Assembly (NCBI GenBank): GCA_036362985.1
Contig: JAYGXS010000004.1
Coordinates: 24,909,254 to 24,973,253 of the forward strand
Direction: 5' to 3'
Source of the DNA: Ligula intestinalis
Lineage: Eukaryota; Platyhelminthes; Cestoda; Diphyllobothriidea; Diphyllobothriidae
DNA: 64,000 nt
Both the position numbers and the translations under genes were made by a program. Below, one piece after another: positions 44,560-54,150 of this stretch. A model generated the notes under the pieces. It was not told the DNA's origin. It searched no databases and saw nothing but the letters and a program-made list of their open reading frames with translations. The stretch's first letter is position 1. Each line of letters begins with the position of its first letter.

Positions 44560-44740
44560 CAGCCAGTCACTCCACCCAACACTCTTAACACTGGGTTGAC
44601 CGCAGGGTGTGAGCTTCGCGTCAGTAAGCAACTTTCCAAGCCACGGCTTTTAGCACACCGTGATAGCTTCAAGCGCATCAGATTGTCTATACTGATGAAA
44701 ATGCGCTGAGCCGTCGACCTCACTCTCTTCCTCACCTCCA
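44560..44740. repeat. Partial copy of the dispersed block seen at 48-1000
   Basis: ccaagccacggcttttagca, caccgtgatag, cgcatcaga and gtcgacctcactctct match 538-640 in order. Flanks differ. Confidence 0.65.
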
Positions 44741-47700
44741 GCACCAGACCACCGTCTGAGCCAGTCAGCGGTTTGATTTGGGATAGGCGCAGAGGCTGAT
44801 AGGCTCGGCGAATCCGTCTGTGCGGGCCACGGCACAACCTGGCTCGCTTGACACACACATCAGGATTTGCACAACCAGGCGACTAGAAGGATCCATCGCC
44901 GTATGATTCCCATTCCACGAAAAAGCCAATTAACACTCAACACAGTGGGCTGATGGTGCATCTGGTAAATACGTCAGTTAGCACCCTTCTCAGTCAGGGT
45001 ATACCGTGATAGTCTTGAACTCGCATCACATATGTAGCATGCGGAAGAAGCTGAGCAACAGTCTTTATGACTTAGCTACTCAGCTGGCATATGTACTAAC
45101 ATGCACGCCGTAAGTCAAATGTGACAAAGTGTTTTTTGTCTCCACATGCACTTAAAATGCTGGCTGAAGTCAGCGTTAAAGTTTGTGACTGATCCTCAAG
45201 GTATGTGCAGTTACAGCGAGGGCAGGACATATCGGTGGGTTTTAAGGCGATGGAGCTGGTGTTGTTGTTTTTGTTGGTGCTGATAGTGTTGGTGGTGGTC
45301 ACGCCGGTTGAAGGTTCGAAATTGGTGTGCAAGATGTACTGGGACTATAGGAATTGCGGTAACTTCCACTTGTGTGTATGGAGATAGTAGTAATGACAAC
45401 AAAAGCCAAAGTTATAGGGGAAATAAGCTGGGCAACGAGCAATGAAGCAAGTGTGGAGTCGACTGAGCAGGACGATAAAACTGTTATTATCCTCCGCTAA
45501 TAACATAGTAAAGCCGCACAGGGTAAGACTGGAGGCAATCATATGGCCACGCATGGATCAGAAAGCATTCATTCACGGGTATATATGGAGCGTCGATCCA
45601 CCTCTCTATAAGCCTTTTTAAGTCTGATTAAGCTTCACAGCCCTCCTTTTGCTGCCACATCAACGTTATCCGTCGGCTTAATTACAATATCTTCGGTGCT
45701 GCTACTTTTAAATTGCAAGTACAACTTACTTTGTTATTTTTTATATCGCCAGTCTGCATAAGGGACTTGACAATTTGTCCCACATGATCAAATGCCGTAC
45801 CGTGTCTTTGAAGTGTCGATCTATAAACGGCTATATTCTACTCTCTACTCTTTTTTTGTAACAGCACACACTTAGAAGTTCGAAACTGAGAATGTACACA
45901 CGTGATAATCATGGTGGGACGAAGTGAAGCTAGTTTACCTATGGACGTGTAAGTTAATTTTAATATAAGTGGGAACGTCAGTTGCTCGTCATGCCGCCGT
46001 GTGAACTTTGCTCCTAAAAACATAAAAGGATGATAAACATATTGATCCGGTGCTCGACTTAACTTGTCGCGAAATTTTTCGAAGGATTAACACTAAATAA
46101 GCACATTATTTTCTGAGTAGATAAGAAAGCGAAAATTGCGCATACTGTTAGGCCGGGAGCCAGTAACTTTTGATTTAGGTAATTGTGATTCATTACGGCT
46201 GGTCTACTAATAGGTCCGGAAAGAAATTATGCTGTGGGATACGAAGTAGTCCGGCCAGATAATAAAAGCTAAAACGTATCCTAATTGTTATAAGATAGAA
46301 AATAATATAAGGCTTAGAAGGCCAGAGTGTTGTGGATAATTTAATTCAATGCGGAAGGAGTAGAATGTAAGTAATACTTAAGTGACTCCCAGACGAGTGT
46401 AGTCCAGCCATGAGCGGGCCTGATTCCAGAGTCGCACTCTGGCGGGTGTAGTCGCCGGGTCCGAATGTCTACCACTGACCATAAGGCCGCCGGCTCCAGG
46501 AGTGTCTGAGCGTCAGCAATCCCCGCAGTAAGGTCCTTCGTGAACTGGCCTTAGAACGTAATTGGGCATTCAGGATCAGACACGTCAGTGACCCTGATCG
46601 GTGGTTTGACAGCGTCTGGTGCACACGGGCTGGTGGACACGAGAGCTAGACACGCGGACCATGTTCCATAGGCATGTGAGCAAGGCATGGCTTAGAATAC
46701 GAGGTCACTACAAGGTAATACGTTGATAAGGATTTGGGTAAGCGCTACGGTTAGGCTTAAGGCTCGTGTTTAGAGTTAGGTTATTCTTAGGGCTGCAGCT
46801 GCCTGACATGGGTTTTGCTTCCGAATTCGGTTTGAGGCTAGGGTTTTAGGGTTAGATTTAGGTTTGGATTTTTTAGGCTTGGTTTAAGTTTAGGATTATG
46901 TACATGCGAGTTTTCCGTAGACGCCTACGGGCTAAGGCTTTGGGTTACCCGACCCTGTAGGACCCGAGTCAGGCGTGGTGGCTCCGGCCACTTAGATTCT
47001 TTCGTCAATTGTTGATTCGGTCACTTTTGGAGACGCCATCATCATCGCCTATTTGCTGGTGTCTGCTTCCAGTTCCATCAGTTAATCGGATCTTTGCGTT
47101 AACCAAAGCACTGAAAACAGACTGAGTGCATAAACTGAATGATAAAATTTGTTTCTTATCGGTCCATACTGCAGTGGTACGCTTCCGTATTTGACAAAGT
47201 CTGACAAGCGGGCCAGTAGACAGACATATGATGCATGCACTCAGCTTGTTTCAAAGCATCTTCGTCATATTGTAGGATAAGTGAGGATGCTCGTGAAAAT
47301 TTCGAAAACTAGCAACCAATCTCGAGTGTCCCTTCTACCCGTGCGTCAAGCATGAGAGTAGATAAACCGCCTTAAAACATAAGAAAACAAGATAAGATTT
47401 TGAATTTTGAAGATTTCCTATAAATTCAACAATTTTTGTCGTGATCATTAGTGCTGGAAAGCGGTGCAGAGTTTCGGCGTGATTGAACCTAAGTTATTTT
47501 GATATAACTGAAAAACGGAAACACACTAAATAAAGATTTGATGAGATCATAACTCTTCTGAAAAAAAAATGTTTCTGCTAGCCTGGAATCTGAAAGCCCT
47601 TCAAGAGAACGCAAATTATGCAACTAGATGGCCAGTTGACTGGTCAGTGTCGGACACGAGTTTTTTTGTGTAAAAGAAAGTCTTTTCATTGCACATGATC

Positions 47701-48024
47701 CGCTTGGCTTAATTTTGGCTAAAGAAGAGTTGCCTTGCCTCCCTGAAAAGGAAAATTGGAGTAACAGAGGCTGTCCTAAGGTCATGTCTCAATAGGTCGG
47801 CGGCCGACCAAAAATTTTGATGTAAATAACAAGGTCGGGTCAGCGAAAAAGTGCATCACAACTGGAACGAGGTCAGTTTGTGATGGAGGAGGGTCGTTGT
47901 TTGTCAAGCCTACTATATCTATGCACAACGCAATTCCCACAACAAAAAACTGACCGGCCGGCCTGGGTATGGGACTGGAGGGTGGAATAGATTTTCTAAC
48001 GTATTTTTTCACTATAAAATACCT
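44741..48024. other. Non-coding stretch with repeat relics
   Basis: A minus-strand piece near 45235-45185 (MSCPRCNCTYLEDQSQTL) resembles a decayed C2H2 unit of the LINE tail. 46730-46930 holds degenerate ttaggg/ttagg-like words. No intact gene is recognised. Confidence 0.4.
46730..46930 (+). repeat. Degenerate telomere-like TTAGGG-rich tract
   Basis: Repeated ggttagg, gggttttagggttag, tttaggtttgg and ggtttaagtttagg words on the plus strand. They are too imperfect for a functional telomere array; best seen as an interstitial remnant or a simple T/G-rich tract. Confidence 0.45.
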
Positions 48025-48430
48025 GACGCGCTTGAAGTTGTAGGGGTCTAAGCCATGGTCGTGCCTAGATCACTACAACCATCAGGTCGAAATCCCCAGA
48101 TAGAAGGTAGAAGGCAAGAGTCACCAGAAAGAGTGGTTTATTGTATACAGAACTCCTAGTTGCAGTCTCAGGTGGCAGTGGCCACTGGCGAAGCCAGGGC
48201 TGGTCCTGACTGCGTCCAGCCAGGCCTGAGAGTGTGGACAGTCTGTTGTCTGGGGTGATGACAGTTGCTTTAGTAGAATTGTGAAGTTAGTTCAAGTGGT
48301 CTGTGAGTGGTGCATTGCAATTACTCGAAGGAATGTTGCCTGCAACGGCCCCCTACGGTGTGGCCAGAAGTGTCGCGTTAAGTGGCTCGTAGGAAGGCGC
48401 GCTTATAAAGCCGCGGTCACCTGTCGGGTC
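48025..48430 (-). mobile_element. Diverged LTR relic
   Basis: Contains gtagaaggcaagag and gtggtttattgtatacaga, the poly(A)-region landmark of both LTR families, at the expected distance from a ctaagccatggtcgtgcc start. Ends are not defined. Confidence 0.4.
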
Positions 48431-48863
48431 CGCAGGCACGCCAAAGAACAGGGGACGATGACGCAGCTGTTATCGGTTAGCCAGAAGCAGCTGCGAGGTC
48501 AAGACTCGGGGGCGGAGGCGCCAGTTAGAAAAAGCATTGAAAAAGTTGTTTGTGACGATACATGACTCTGGGGCAGCGGGCTATGAAGAACGAAGGGGAG
48601 GGGGGAGAATTATGGCACTCCGCCACAGCTCCCTGCCAGACACAGAACGAAGTGCATGTGTCGAAAGTGAGCGAACGATGAAAAGAAAGAGATAATCCAG
48701 TACACATGCCGGTCGGAGAGCATTTGTCGTGTGTGACAGTAGTTGCTCGAGTTGGAGTCTAGGGCGATGCCTGCGACCTTTACTGAGGTGCAGTGGTGGC
48801 ATCAGCCAGAGGAAGTGTTGTTGTGATTTCGACAACGTTTACAAGTGAGTCTGTACGTTGGAA
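48431..48863. other. Non-coding stretch
   Basis: No domain in the overlapping short frames. Confidence 0.35.
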
Positions 48864-48876
48864 AGAGGAAAGTGTG
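48864..48876 (+). repeat. Target-site duplication, left, of the 48.9-kb Penelope foldback
   Basis: agaggaaagtgtg, exact copy at 49008-49020. Confidence 0.88.
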
Positions 48877-49007
48877 AGGAGAAGAAGAAGAAGACTCGAT
48901 CGCTGGGACAATATGTTTATTCGCCTATAAATAAATATATTGTCCCAGTGATCGAGTCTTCTTCTTCTCAATTGCTTCCTGGGACACGGATGTTCGCTTG
49001 TATTGGC
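48877..49007. mobile_element. Penelope-like foldback (131 bp)
   Basis: Left arm gagaagaagaagaagactcg..., gctgggacaatatgtttatt; right arm aaatatattgtcccagtgat, cgagtcttcttcttctc; then the one-sided tail (ttgcttcctgggacacggat to attggc). The arms pair for about 45 bases. It lacks the ribozyme-like core and all coding sequence, but has a perfect 13-bp target duplication. Confidence 0.88.
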
Positions 49008-49020
49008 AGAGGAAAGTGTG
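49008..49020 (+). repeat. Target-site duplication, right
   Basis: Exact copy of 48864-48876. Confidence 0.88.
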
Positions 49021-49284
49021 TTTCATTGATCTCAACTACCTTTACCAGGGAGTCGGCAACGTGGTAGGACGTCCGGCACATACTGGGCGATATCCTTTGC
49101 TTTTCAATTTTTTCTTGCCCTCACAGAAGAGGAAGTCTTCCGCTGTGGCATCACCATGGACATGGCTTACGAATAATATGAAGTGAGTGCAAGTTGCAAC
49201 GTCATGCGTTATATTCATCTCGAGAAAAAATTGAAAGGGACTTGCTTCTTTATCGGTGACAACTTGGTCCAAAAATGCCCAAAC

Positions 49285-49327
49285 TGAGAAGAAGAAGAAG
49301 AAGAAGAAGAAGAAGAAGAAGAAGAAG
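49285..49327. repeat. (GAA)n tract at element end
   Basis: About 13 GAA units; equivalent but shorter tracts occur in every Penelope foldback here, so the triplet run is part of the element. Confidence 0.9.
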
Positions 49328-49354
49328 ATTATATTGCTTGGAGAATACGGTCAT

Positions 49355-49410
49355 TCGCCTGACGTTTCCACATCACTCGCGGATTCATCATCAGAGACAT
49401 TAGCAGAAAA
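49355..49410 (-). ncRNA. Hammerhead-ribozyme-like core in pLTR (degraded copy)
   Basis: The minus strand reads ctctgatgatgaatccgcga then gtgatgtggaaacgtcaggc. It holds CTGATGA and GAAAC at hammerhead spacing, but the stem between them is poorly paired here. Confidence 0.35.
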
Positions 49411-49498
49411 CAGTACCAGAAACAGATAATACATACACAGGAGTTCGCAGTATTTATAAGCTACAATCATTGCTGCAAATATGCAGTGACAATTAACG

Positions 49499-50896
49499 TT
49501 AATTGCCTTCTTGCGCGTGGATAGTTTGTTGGACGGCATGCGGGCTGTGACCTCTTGAACTTTCATCACAGGCGGTGGGCTCGGGCGTGATGATTGCTAG
49601 GCCATGTGGCCCTCCGGTGTTGGCGTATGATGAGACGGTGGCCTGTCCGTTCCCCAAGCGGCGACTTACTTTGGCCAAATGGAATCTCAGCATTGAATAT
49701 GGACTGGGCAAATCATTTCACTTGTTTATGGAATGGGGGCCCGTGAGCCATGACTCAAGTAGTTCTCGGCTCACCCGATTGTCACCTCTTGAGAGAACTT
49801 CAGCCTCATAAAATTTGAACGTGTAGTCCGTTTTCGTCGAATGAGCCGCAATTTGAGAATTGGCATCATTTCGCCGCACTGCTGCCGCGTGTTCGGCAAT
49901 TCGCGTCCTGAGAAGTCTACCAGTTTATCCAACATAGTTGTTTTGACCGCAACTGCACCAGATCCTGTAGACGACCCCAGATGTTTTTTGCCGTGGCAGT
50001 GGGTCTTTTGGCTTCATTATCTCACGCCTTATATTTGCCTCCGGCCTGTGTGCGACTCCAACTCCAAGTGGTGCGAAAAGGCGGCCGACTGCTTCCGATA
50101 CGTTCTTGACGTACGGGATTGATCGCCAAACCTTGGGATCGGTGCGCTTTTGTTGGCCATCTCGTTTGCGCAAGCACCGGTTGACGAAGTTGCGCGGGTA
50201 GCCATTTTCTCTGAACACCCGTCGGAGGTATTCTACCTCGGCAACTTTGTCCTCTTCTTCGCTGCAGTGCGTCTCAACACGCTGATAGAGTGTTTTTACG
50301 CAACTGCGTTTGTGGCCGATTGGGTGGTTGCTGTTGTAATTCAGCACTTGCATCGTGTTTGTCGCTTTCCTGAATACTTCAGTCTTTAGACCACCACAAT
50401 CTTTTCAACAAACGAGGACATCAAGAAAGGCCAGCTGGTTGTTCTCTTCTTCCTCTATCGTAAATTGGATGTCCGGGAAGACGCTATTGAGACGTTCCTT
50501 GAACGTGAGCACCTGGTCCCGTTCGATAACGACGAAGGTGTCATCCACATACCGAGCCCAGAATTTCTGTCTGTGGTGTTGGAAAACCAGCGACTCCAGC
50601 TGCTGCATGACCACCTCGGCTATGAGTTCCGAAATCGGTGAACCCATCGGTGTCCCCTTAACCTGCTCGTAGATCGTTCCATCAAACGTGAAGTACGTCC
50701 TGAGACAGAACTTCAGGAGCTGTAGGATTAGCGCATGTCCAAGGCTATTCTCCGTCTCATCGAATTTGTTTCGTAGGAGTAATTCAATGGTTTCGATTGC
50801 CAGATCCTGAGGGATAGAAATAAAAAGGGACGTGACATCGAAGGAAACCAGGAACATAAAATGACAATCGGGTGAGCCGAGAACTACTTGAGTCAT
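49499..50896 (-). pseudogene. Penelope-like reverse transcriptase with GIY-YIG endonuclease
   Basis: RT frame 50896-50405: MFLVSFDVTSLFISIPQDLA, then GTIYEQVKGTPMGSPISELI and the catalytic ARYVDDTFVVIERD, ending NNQLAFLDVLVC. After a stop or shift near 50395, frame 50353-49925 continues the thumb (YLRRVFRENGYPRNFVNRCL) and enters the nuclease at VVYRIWCSCGQNNYVG (GIY-YIG: V.YRI.C.C...YVG). The nuclease end and a C-terminal tail follow to about 49499 (IHAQEGN). In this family RT copies RNA at ends cut by the GIY-YIG domain. Sequence upstream of SFDVTSLF is lost where the inverted copy joins, so the RT N-terminal part is missing. Not functional. Confidence 0.85.
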
Positions 50897-51160
50897 GGTT
50901 CACGGGCCCCCAATCCATCAACAAGTGCAACGATTTGCCCAATCCATATTCAATCCTGAGATTCAATTTGGCCAAAGCAAGCCGTCACTTGAGGAACGGG
51001 CAGGCCACCGCCTCATCGTACGCCAACACCGGGGAGCCAGACGGCCGAGCAATTATCACGCCCGAGCTCACCGCCCGCGATGAAAGTTCAGCAGGTCAGA
51101 GCCCGCGTGCCGTCCGACAAGCAATCCACGCACAAGAAGGCAATTAACGTTAATTGACAC
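50862..51160 (+). pseudogene. Inverted second copy of the Penelope C-terminal coding end
   Basis: Plus-strand frame 50872-51147 (SRELLESWFTGPQSINKCND ... IHAQEGN) is homologous to the minus-strand end of the main copy (49793-49499). It begins abruptly at the junction with the RT of the main copy, head to head. Confidence 0.8.
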
Positions 51161-51224
51161 TGTAGGCTTGCAGTAATGACTGTGTCCTATAAATACTGCA
51201 AACTTCTGTGCATGCTTAACCTGT

Positions 51225-51285
51225 TTTGCTACTCATGTCTCTGATGACGAATCCGCGACGGATATCGGAACGTCAATCGAATAAA
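51225..51285 (+). ncRNA. Hammerhead-ribozyme-like core in pLTR
   Basis: Plus strand: tctctgatgacgaatccgcg, acggatatcggaacgtcaat. CTGATGA, then a stem (cgaatcc / ggatatcg with one bulged A, triloop-like centre), then GGAAC. Here the stem closes on C-G and is followed directly by GAAC, as the canonical core requires. Cleavage-site helix not resolved. Confidence 0.4.
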
Positions 51286-51399
51286 CGTATTGTCCCAGCG
51301 ATCGAGTCTTCTTCTTAATTGCTTCCTGGGACACAGATGTTAGATTGTATTGGCATATGCCTGTTAATTTCGTTTTTTAACTAGACGGCGAGATCTTTC

Positions 51400-52555
51400 T
51401 TCCTTATAGGAACACTTATGTATGTAGGCGAGCAAACGCAAAGGAAATCCAATTAGGTTCGGCTTCATTGGAAGGTATGCGATCCAGAATAAGTCAAGAG
51501 AAACTATCTGCCATTGTTCGACGCCGTTCATGTGTGGCTTACCGGATCGGATAGTACACCTACTCATTTGAACTTCGAGTTTCTTAAATGACCGAACCCC
51601 CCCCCCCACACCGACAAGTGATTAATCACTGGTAGAAGCGAACAGGCGAGTTCAAGGATGTAGTCCAGAAGTAGAAGATACAGTCTGCTGAAGTGTTCAA
51701 TGCAGAATCCGAAAAGTAAGACAAATACACTTCTGGTTCCAGCGATTGCATCTCCTACTTCTGAAGTAATGAAGCCCTATCTTGGATGCCAAGTCCTTGC
51801 ATAACATCGAGCCTCAACTTGGTCAGACCTCCTACGTTTTATCCTGCTGTTTATTGATCCACAGATAACTATTCACAGTTGACACTTTTTGACAATTTAA
51901 ATCCTCCAGATCATCTTACAGCTATTCGCATCTTCAGAGATATTCCTATAAAATCACTACAGTCTCGGAACAGGAGCAAGAAACTTCACGAAGCCCAAAA
52001 TAGAAAAAGGAAATTGCATTTGGACAGTTCCATTATACAGTAGTCGCCGGTTATTAAGCCCACGGTTAAAAGGCCCAGCCGCCTATTAAACCCAAATCAG
52101 CTTTGGACGGAATTTTACACAGCAAAATCCGCCGGCTAATAAGCCCAGTCGCCGGCTACAAAGCCCAGTTTGCCAACAGGATAATGGGACTCTCATCTCT
52201 CTGCGTGCGCAACTGGTTCCGTGTCGCAAATAATTTTTTTGCTTTTGTTATTGCGTAAAATACAGACAAACAGCATTGTTTCCTTGTACATAAGCAAGCT
52301 GTTCACATAATGCAGTACGTATGTAATGTAAAGTGCCTATCCTGCGTTTGCGAATCAAGAACGAGGACTCTCCGCTTAATGCGCCCGCCGCTTATTAAGC
52401 CCAATTTGGTCTGGGCCCGAGGTGGGCTTAATAGCCGGCGACTATTGTATCATAAAAATTGCCAAATTTCTTGCCGGAGAAGAAGAAAGAATCGAGAAAT
52501 TAAACGGTGTTTTTCGGCTCCACTGACTGACGAATTACTTTCCAACTTCCTATAG
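51400..52555. repeat. Diverged duplicate of the annexin 3' region (copy A)
   Basis: Ordered similarity to 53483-54060: gaacacttatgtatgtaggc, tcggcttc, ttcatgtg, tgacactttttgacaattta, cttcacgaagcccaaaatag, tttggacagttccatt and, after a MITE, gccggagaagaagaaagaat to gacgaattactttcc. The last part includes the annexin stop region (minus GGAAAGTAATTCG). Upstream coding homology ends about ten codons before the stop, so no second annexin is encoded. Confidence 0.75.
52038..52447. mobile_element. pogo/Tigger-type MITE with TA duplication and empty site
   Basis: 410 bases with inverted ends cagtagtcgccggttattaa ... ttaatagccggcgactattg, flanked by TA on both sides (52036-52037 and 52448-52449). Internal words ccggcta/ttaagccca repeat many times. 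The annexin-side duplicate at about 53938-53945 has one TA and no insertion (ttccattgtattatg), which fixes both ends. No coding capacity. Confidence 0.85.
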
Positions 52556-52559
52556 TGCC

Positions 52560-52910
52560 AAAATGGTCTAATTAGTGTGGGCAGCCATATTTTGGCATTT
52601 TCTTGAGTTTGTGCTAACATCTTTTCCCCAGAAGGAGTTTTAGTTTTGCATTTCTCATGCAACAACCGAAAAGACTCTGTGGAGGTTCGTGGTAAGAATA
52701 AAGGTCCTTACTTTGCGGTTCTCCTGAGTTGTCGCAGTCCCTTGCGATCCTATCGACGTGGTTGTCTCTAGCACTACCTGTGAGCTCAACGAAACACTAG
52801 GTCGTTCACTGAGTCTCTCGAGTAATCAACGATTTCCAGGTCATCATATCAATTTTGCTTTAGACTGCTTCCTGATGCGCAAATCGAGTGACAGTAGCTG
52901 TAAGTATTAC
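52560..52910. other. Non-coding stretch
   Basis: No exon supported; frame 52758-52994 lacks a domain. Confidence 0.35.
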
Positions 52911-53310
52911 TATCGCAGGGGATTAAGTGAGTCTAACCGTGCAACTGCGATCTTCAGACCATGGTTACTTAGTGCTGAGGAGAGAAGTCTTTAAAGGCCA
53001 GAGTAGATGGAAGAGTTTATTGTGTACACAACGGAAGAGGAGAATAGATTGACTTGGGAGAGATACATCCGATCAGTAGGTTGACCGGGTCCCAAGTCAG
53101 GTCTTAAAGCAGTCAGGCCAGAAGACAGAGAGACGGAGATCTTTCATTGGGTAGGTCGGCCTGGAGATTTTGGGCAGAGAGGCAACTTGCGTCGGGCACG
53201 CGTGCAAGCTCCTCATTCGTCGCCTCATAGATGCGAGAACTATGATTGGCTTATCGAGACACATCGGTGAGCGTTTGGGAAAGTGCACTTCGACGCGAGC
53301 TAGTCAGGCA
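52911..53310 (-). mobile_element. Solo LTR, family II
   Basis: Starts tatcgcaggggattaag and ends cgacgcgagctagtcaggca; contains tgcgatcttcagaccatgg and gagtttattgtgtacacaac (minus-strand AATAAA). No clear target duplication. It separates the two copies of the annexin-3' duplication. Confidence 0.65.
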
Positions 53311-53482
53311 GGCACGCCCCGCTTCATTGCTGCTATTTCTTTCTGGTAGATGGGACATGTGTTTTAAGAAAATTGGCCCTTTGTTTTGGCGCATTCGCAC
53401 ACAAAGAAAACGAATCATCGGCTTAGGTGAAGCATAAAGCTCTTCCATAATAATTGGGCAGGGGAATGGGTGCATGGCCATC

Positions 53483-54037
53483 GTCCCTCATACGAACACT
53501 TGTACACGTAGGCGGGTAAGTACCAAAGCCATACATTTTCATTCGGCTTCCCCGGGGGGTATTCGGCCTAGAATAAGCCAAACGAGACTATCGATCATTT
53601 TATGGCACCGTTCATGTGCGTCTTAATTGGTCTGGCAGTTTCAACACCAGTACACCTACGCGTTTGAAGTTCGGGTTCTTTTTAAGACCGGATCCCAATC
53701 TGACAAGTACTTTATCCTAGATACCAAGTCCGTCTACGTTTCGTCCCGCTATTTTTTGGTCCCGAGCTAACTGTTAGGAACAGAAACTTTTTGACAGTTA
53801 AAATCGTCTAGATTTTCTCACAAATATTTTTATTTTTAGAGATTCTCCTTTAAAAAGATCACGACAGTCTCCAAACAGAAGCAGGAATCTTCAAGAAGCC
53901 CAAAATAGTAAAAGGCAATTGTACTTGGACAGTTCCATTGTATTATGAAAATTTTCAATTTTTTGCCGGAGAAGAAGGAAGAATAGAGGAATTAAAGGGT
54001 TTTTTGTTGGCTCCATCGCTTGACGAATTACTTTCCG
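53483..54037 (-). repeat. Annexin-side copy of the duplication (copy B), including 3' untranslated region
   Basis: Sequence just downstream of the annexin stop; homologous to 51400-52530 without the MITE. It probably includes annexin 3' untranslated sequence; no clear AATAAA was placed. Confidence 0.6.
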
Positions 54038-54150
54038 ACAATAGCGAGTAAGAACTTCTTATAGTCCCCTGACGTCTCTCCACGAATGTATTCGCCTAGG
54101 GTTTTTCCATTTTTCGCGGCAAATGCTCGCTTAACGTCTTCCAAGTTGTC
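54038..54150 (-). CDS. Annexin terminal exon
   Basis: Acceptor ccttttag, then phase 0: DNLEDVKRAFAAKNGKTLGE, then YIRGETSGDYKKFLLAIVGK and TAA. This is the end of repeat 4; the Glu of GETSGD completes the calcium site begun in the previous exon. Confidence 0.92.

Larger units (their letters stand above)
49285..51354 (-). mobile_element. Penelope-like retroelement, coding copy with inverted 3' end
   Basis: The minus strand carries reverse transcriptase then GIY-YIG nuclease (50896-49540), followed by the pLTR-type end down to (GAA)n at 49285-49327. At its 5' side (50862-51354) an inverted second copy of the 3' end is attached, reading on the plus strand and ending in the usual tail (ttgcttcctgggacacagat to ttggca). 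The arms therefore form a roughly 480-bp inverted repeat around a 1.07-kb centre. No matching target duplication was found outside, unlike the short copies, so the copy may be rearranged or old. Confidence 0.85.

Noticed and set aside
34270..49327. (GAA)n runs as independent triplet expansions
   Set aside because: Each run sits at the same place in a Penelope-like element, so it is part of the element.
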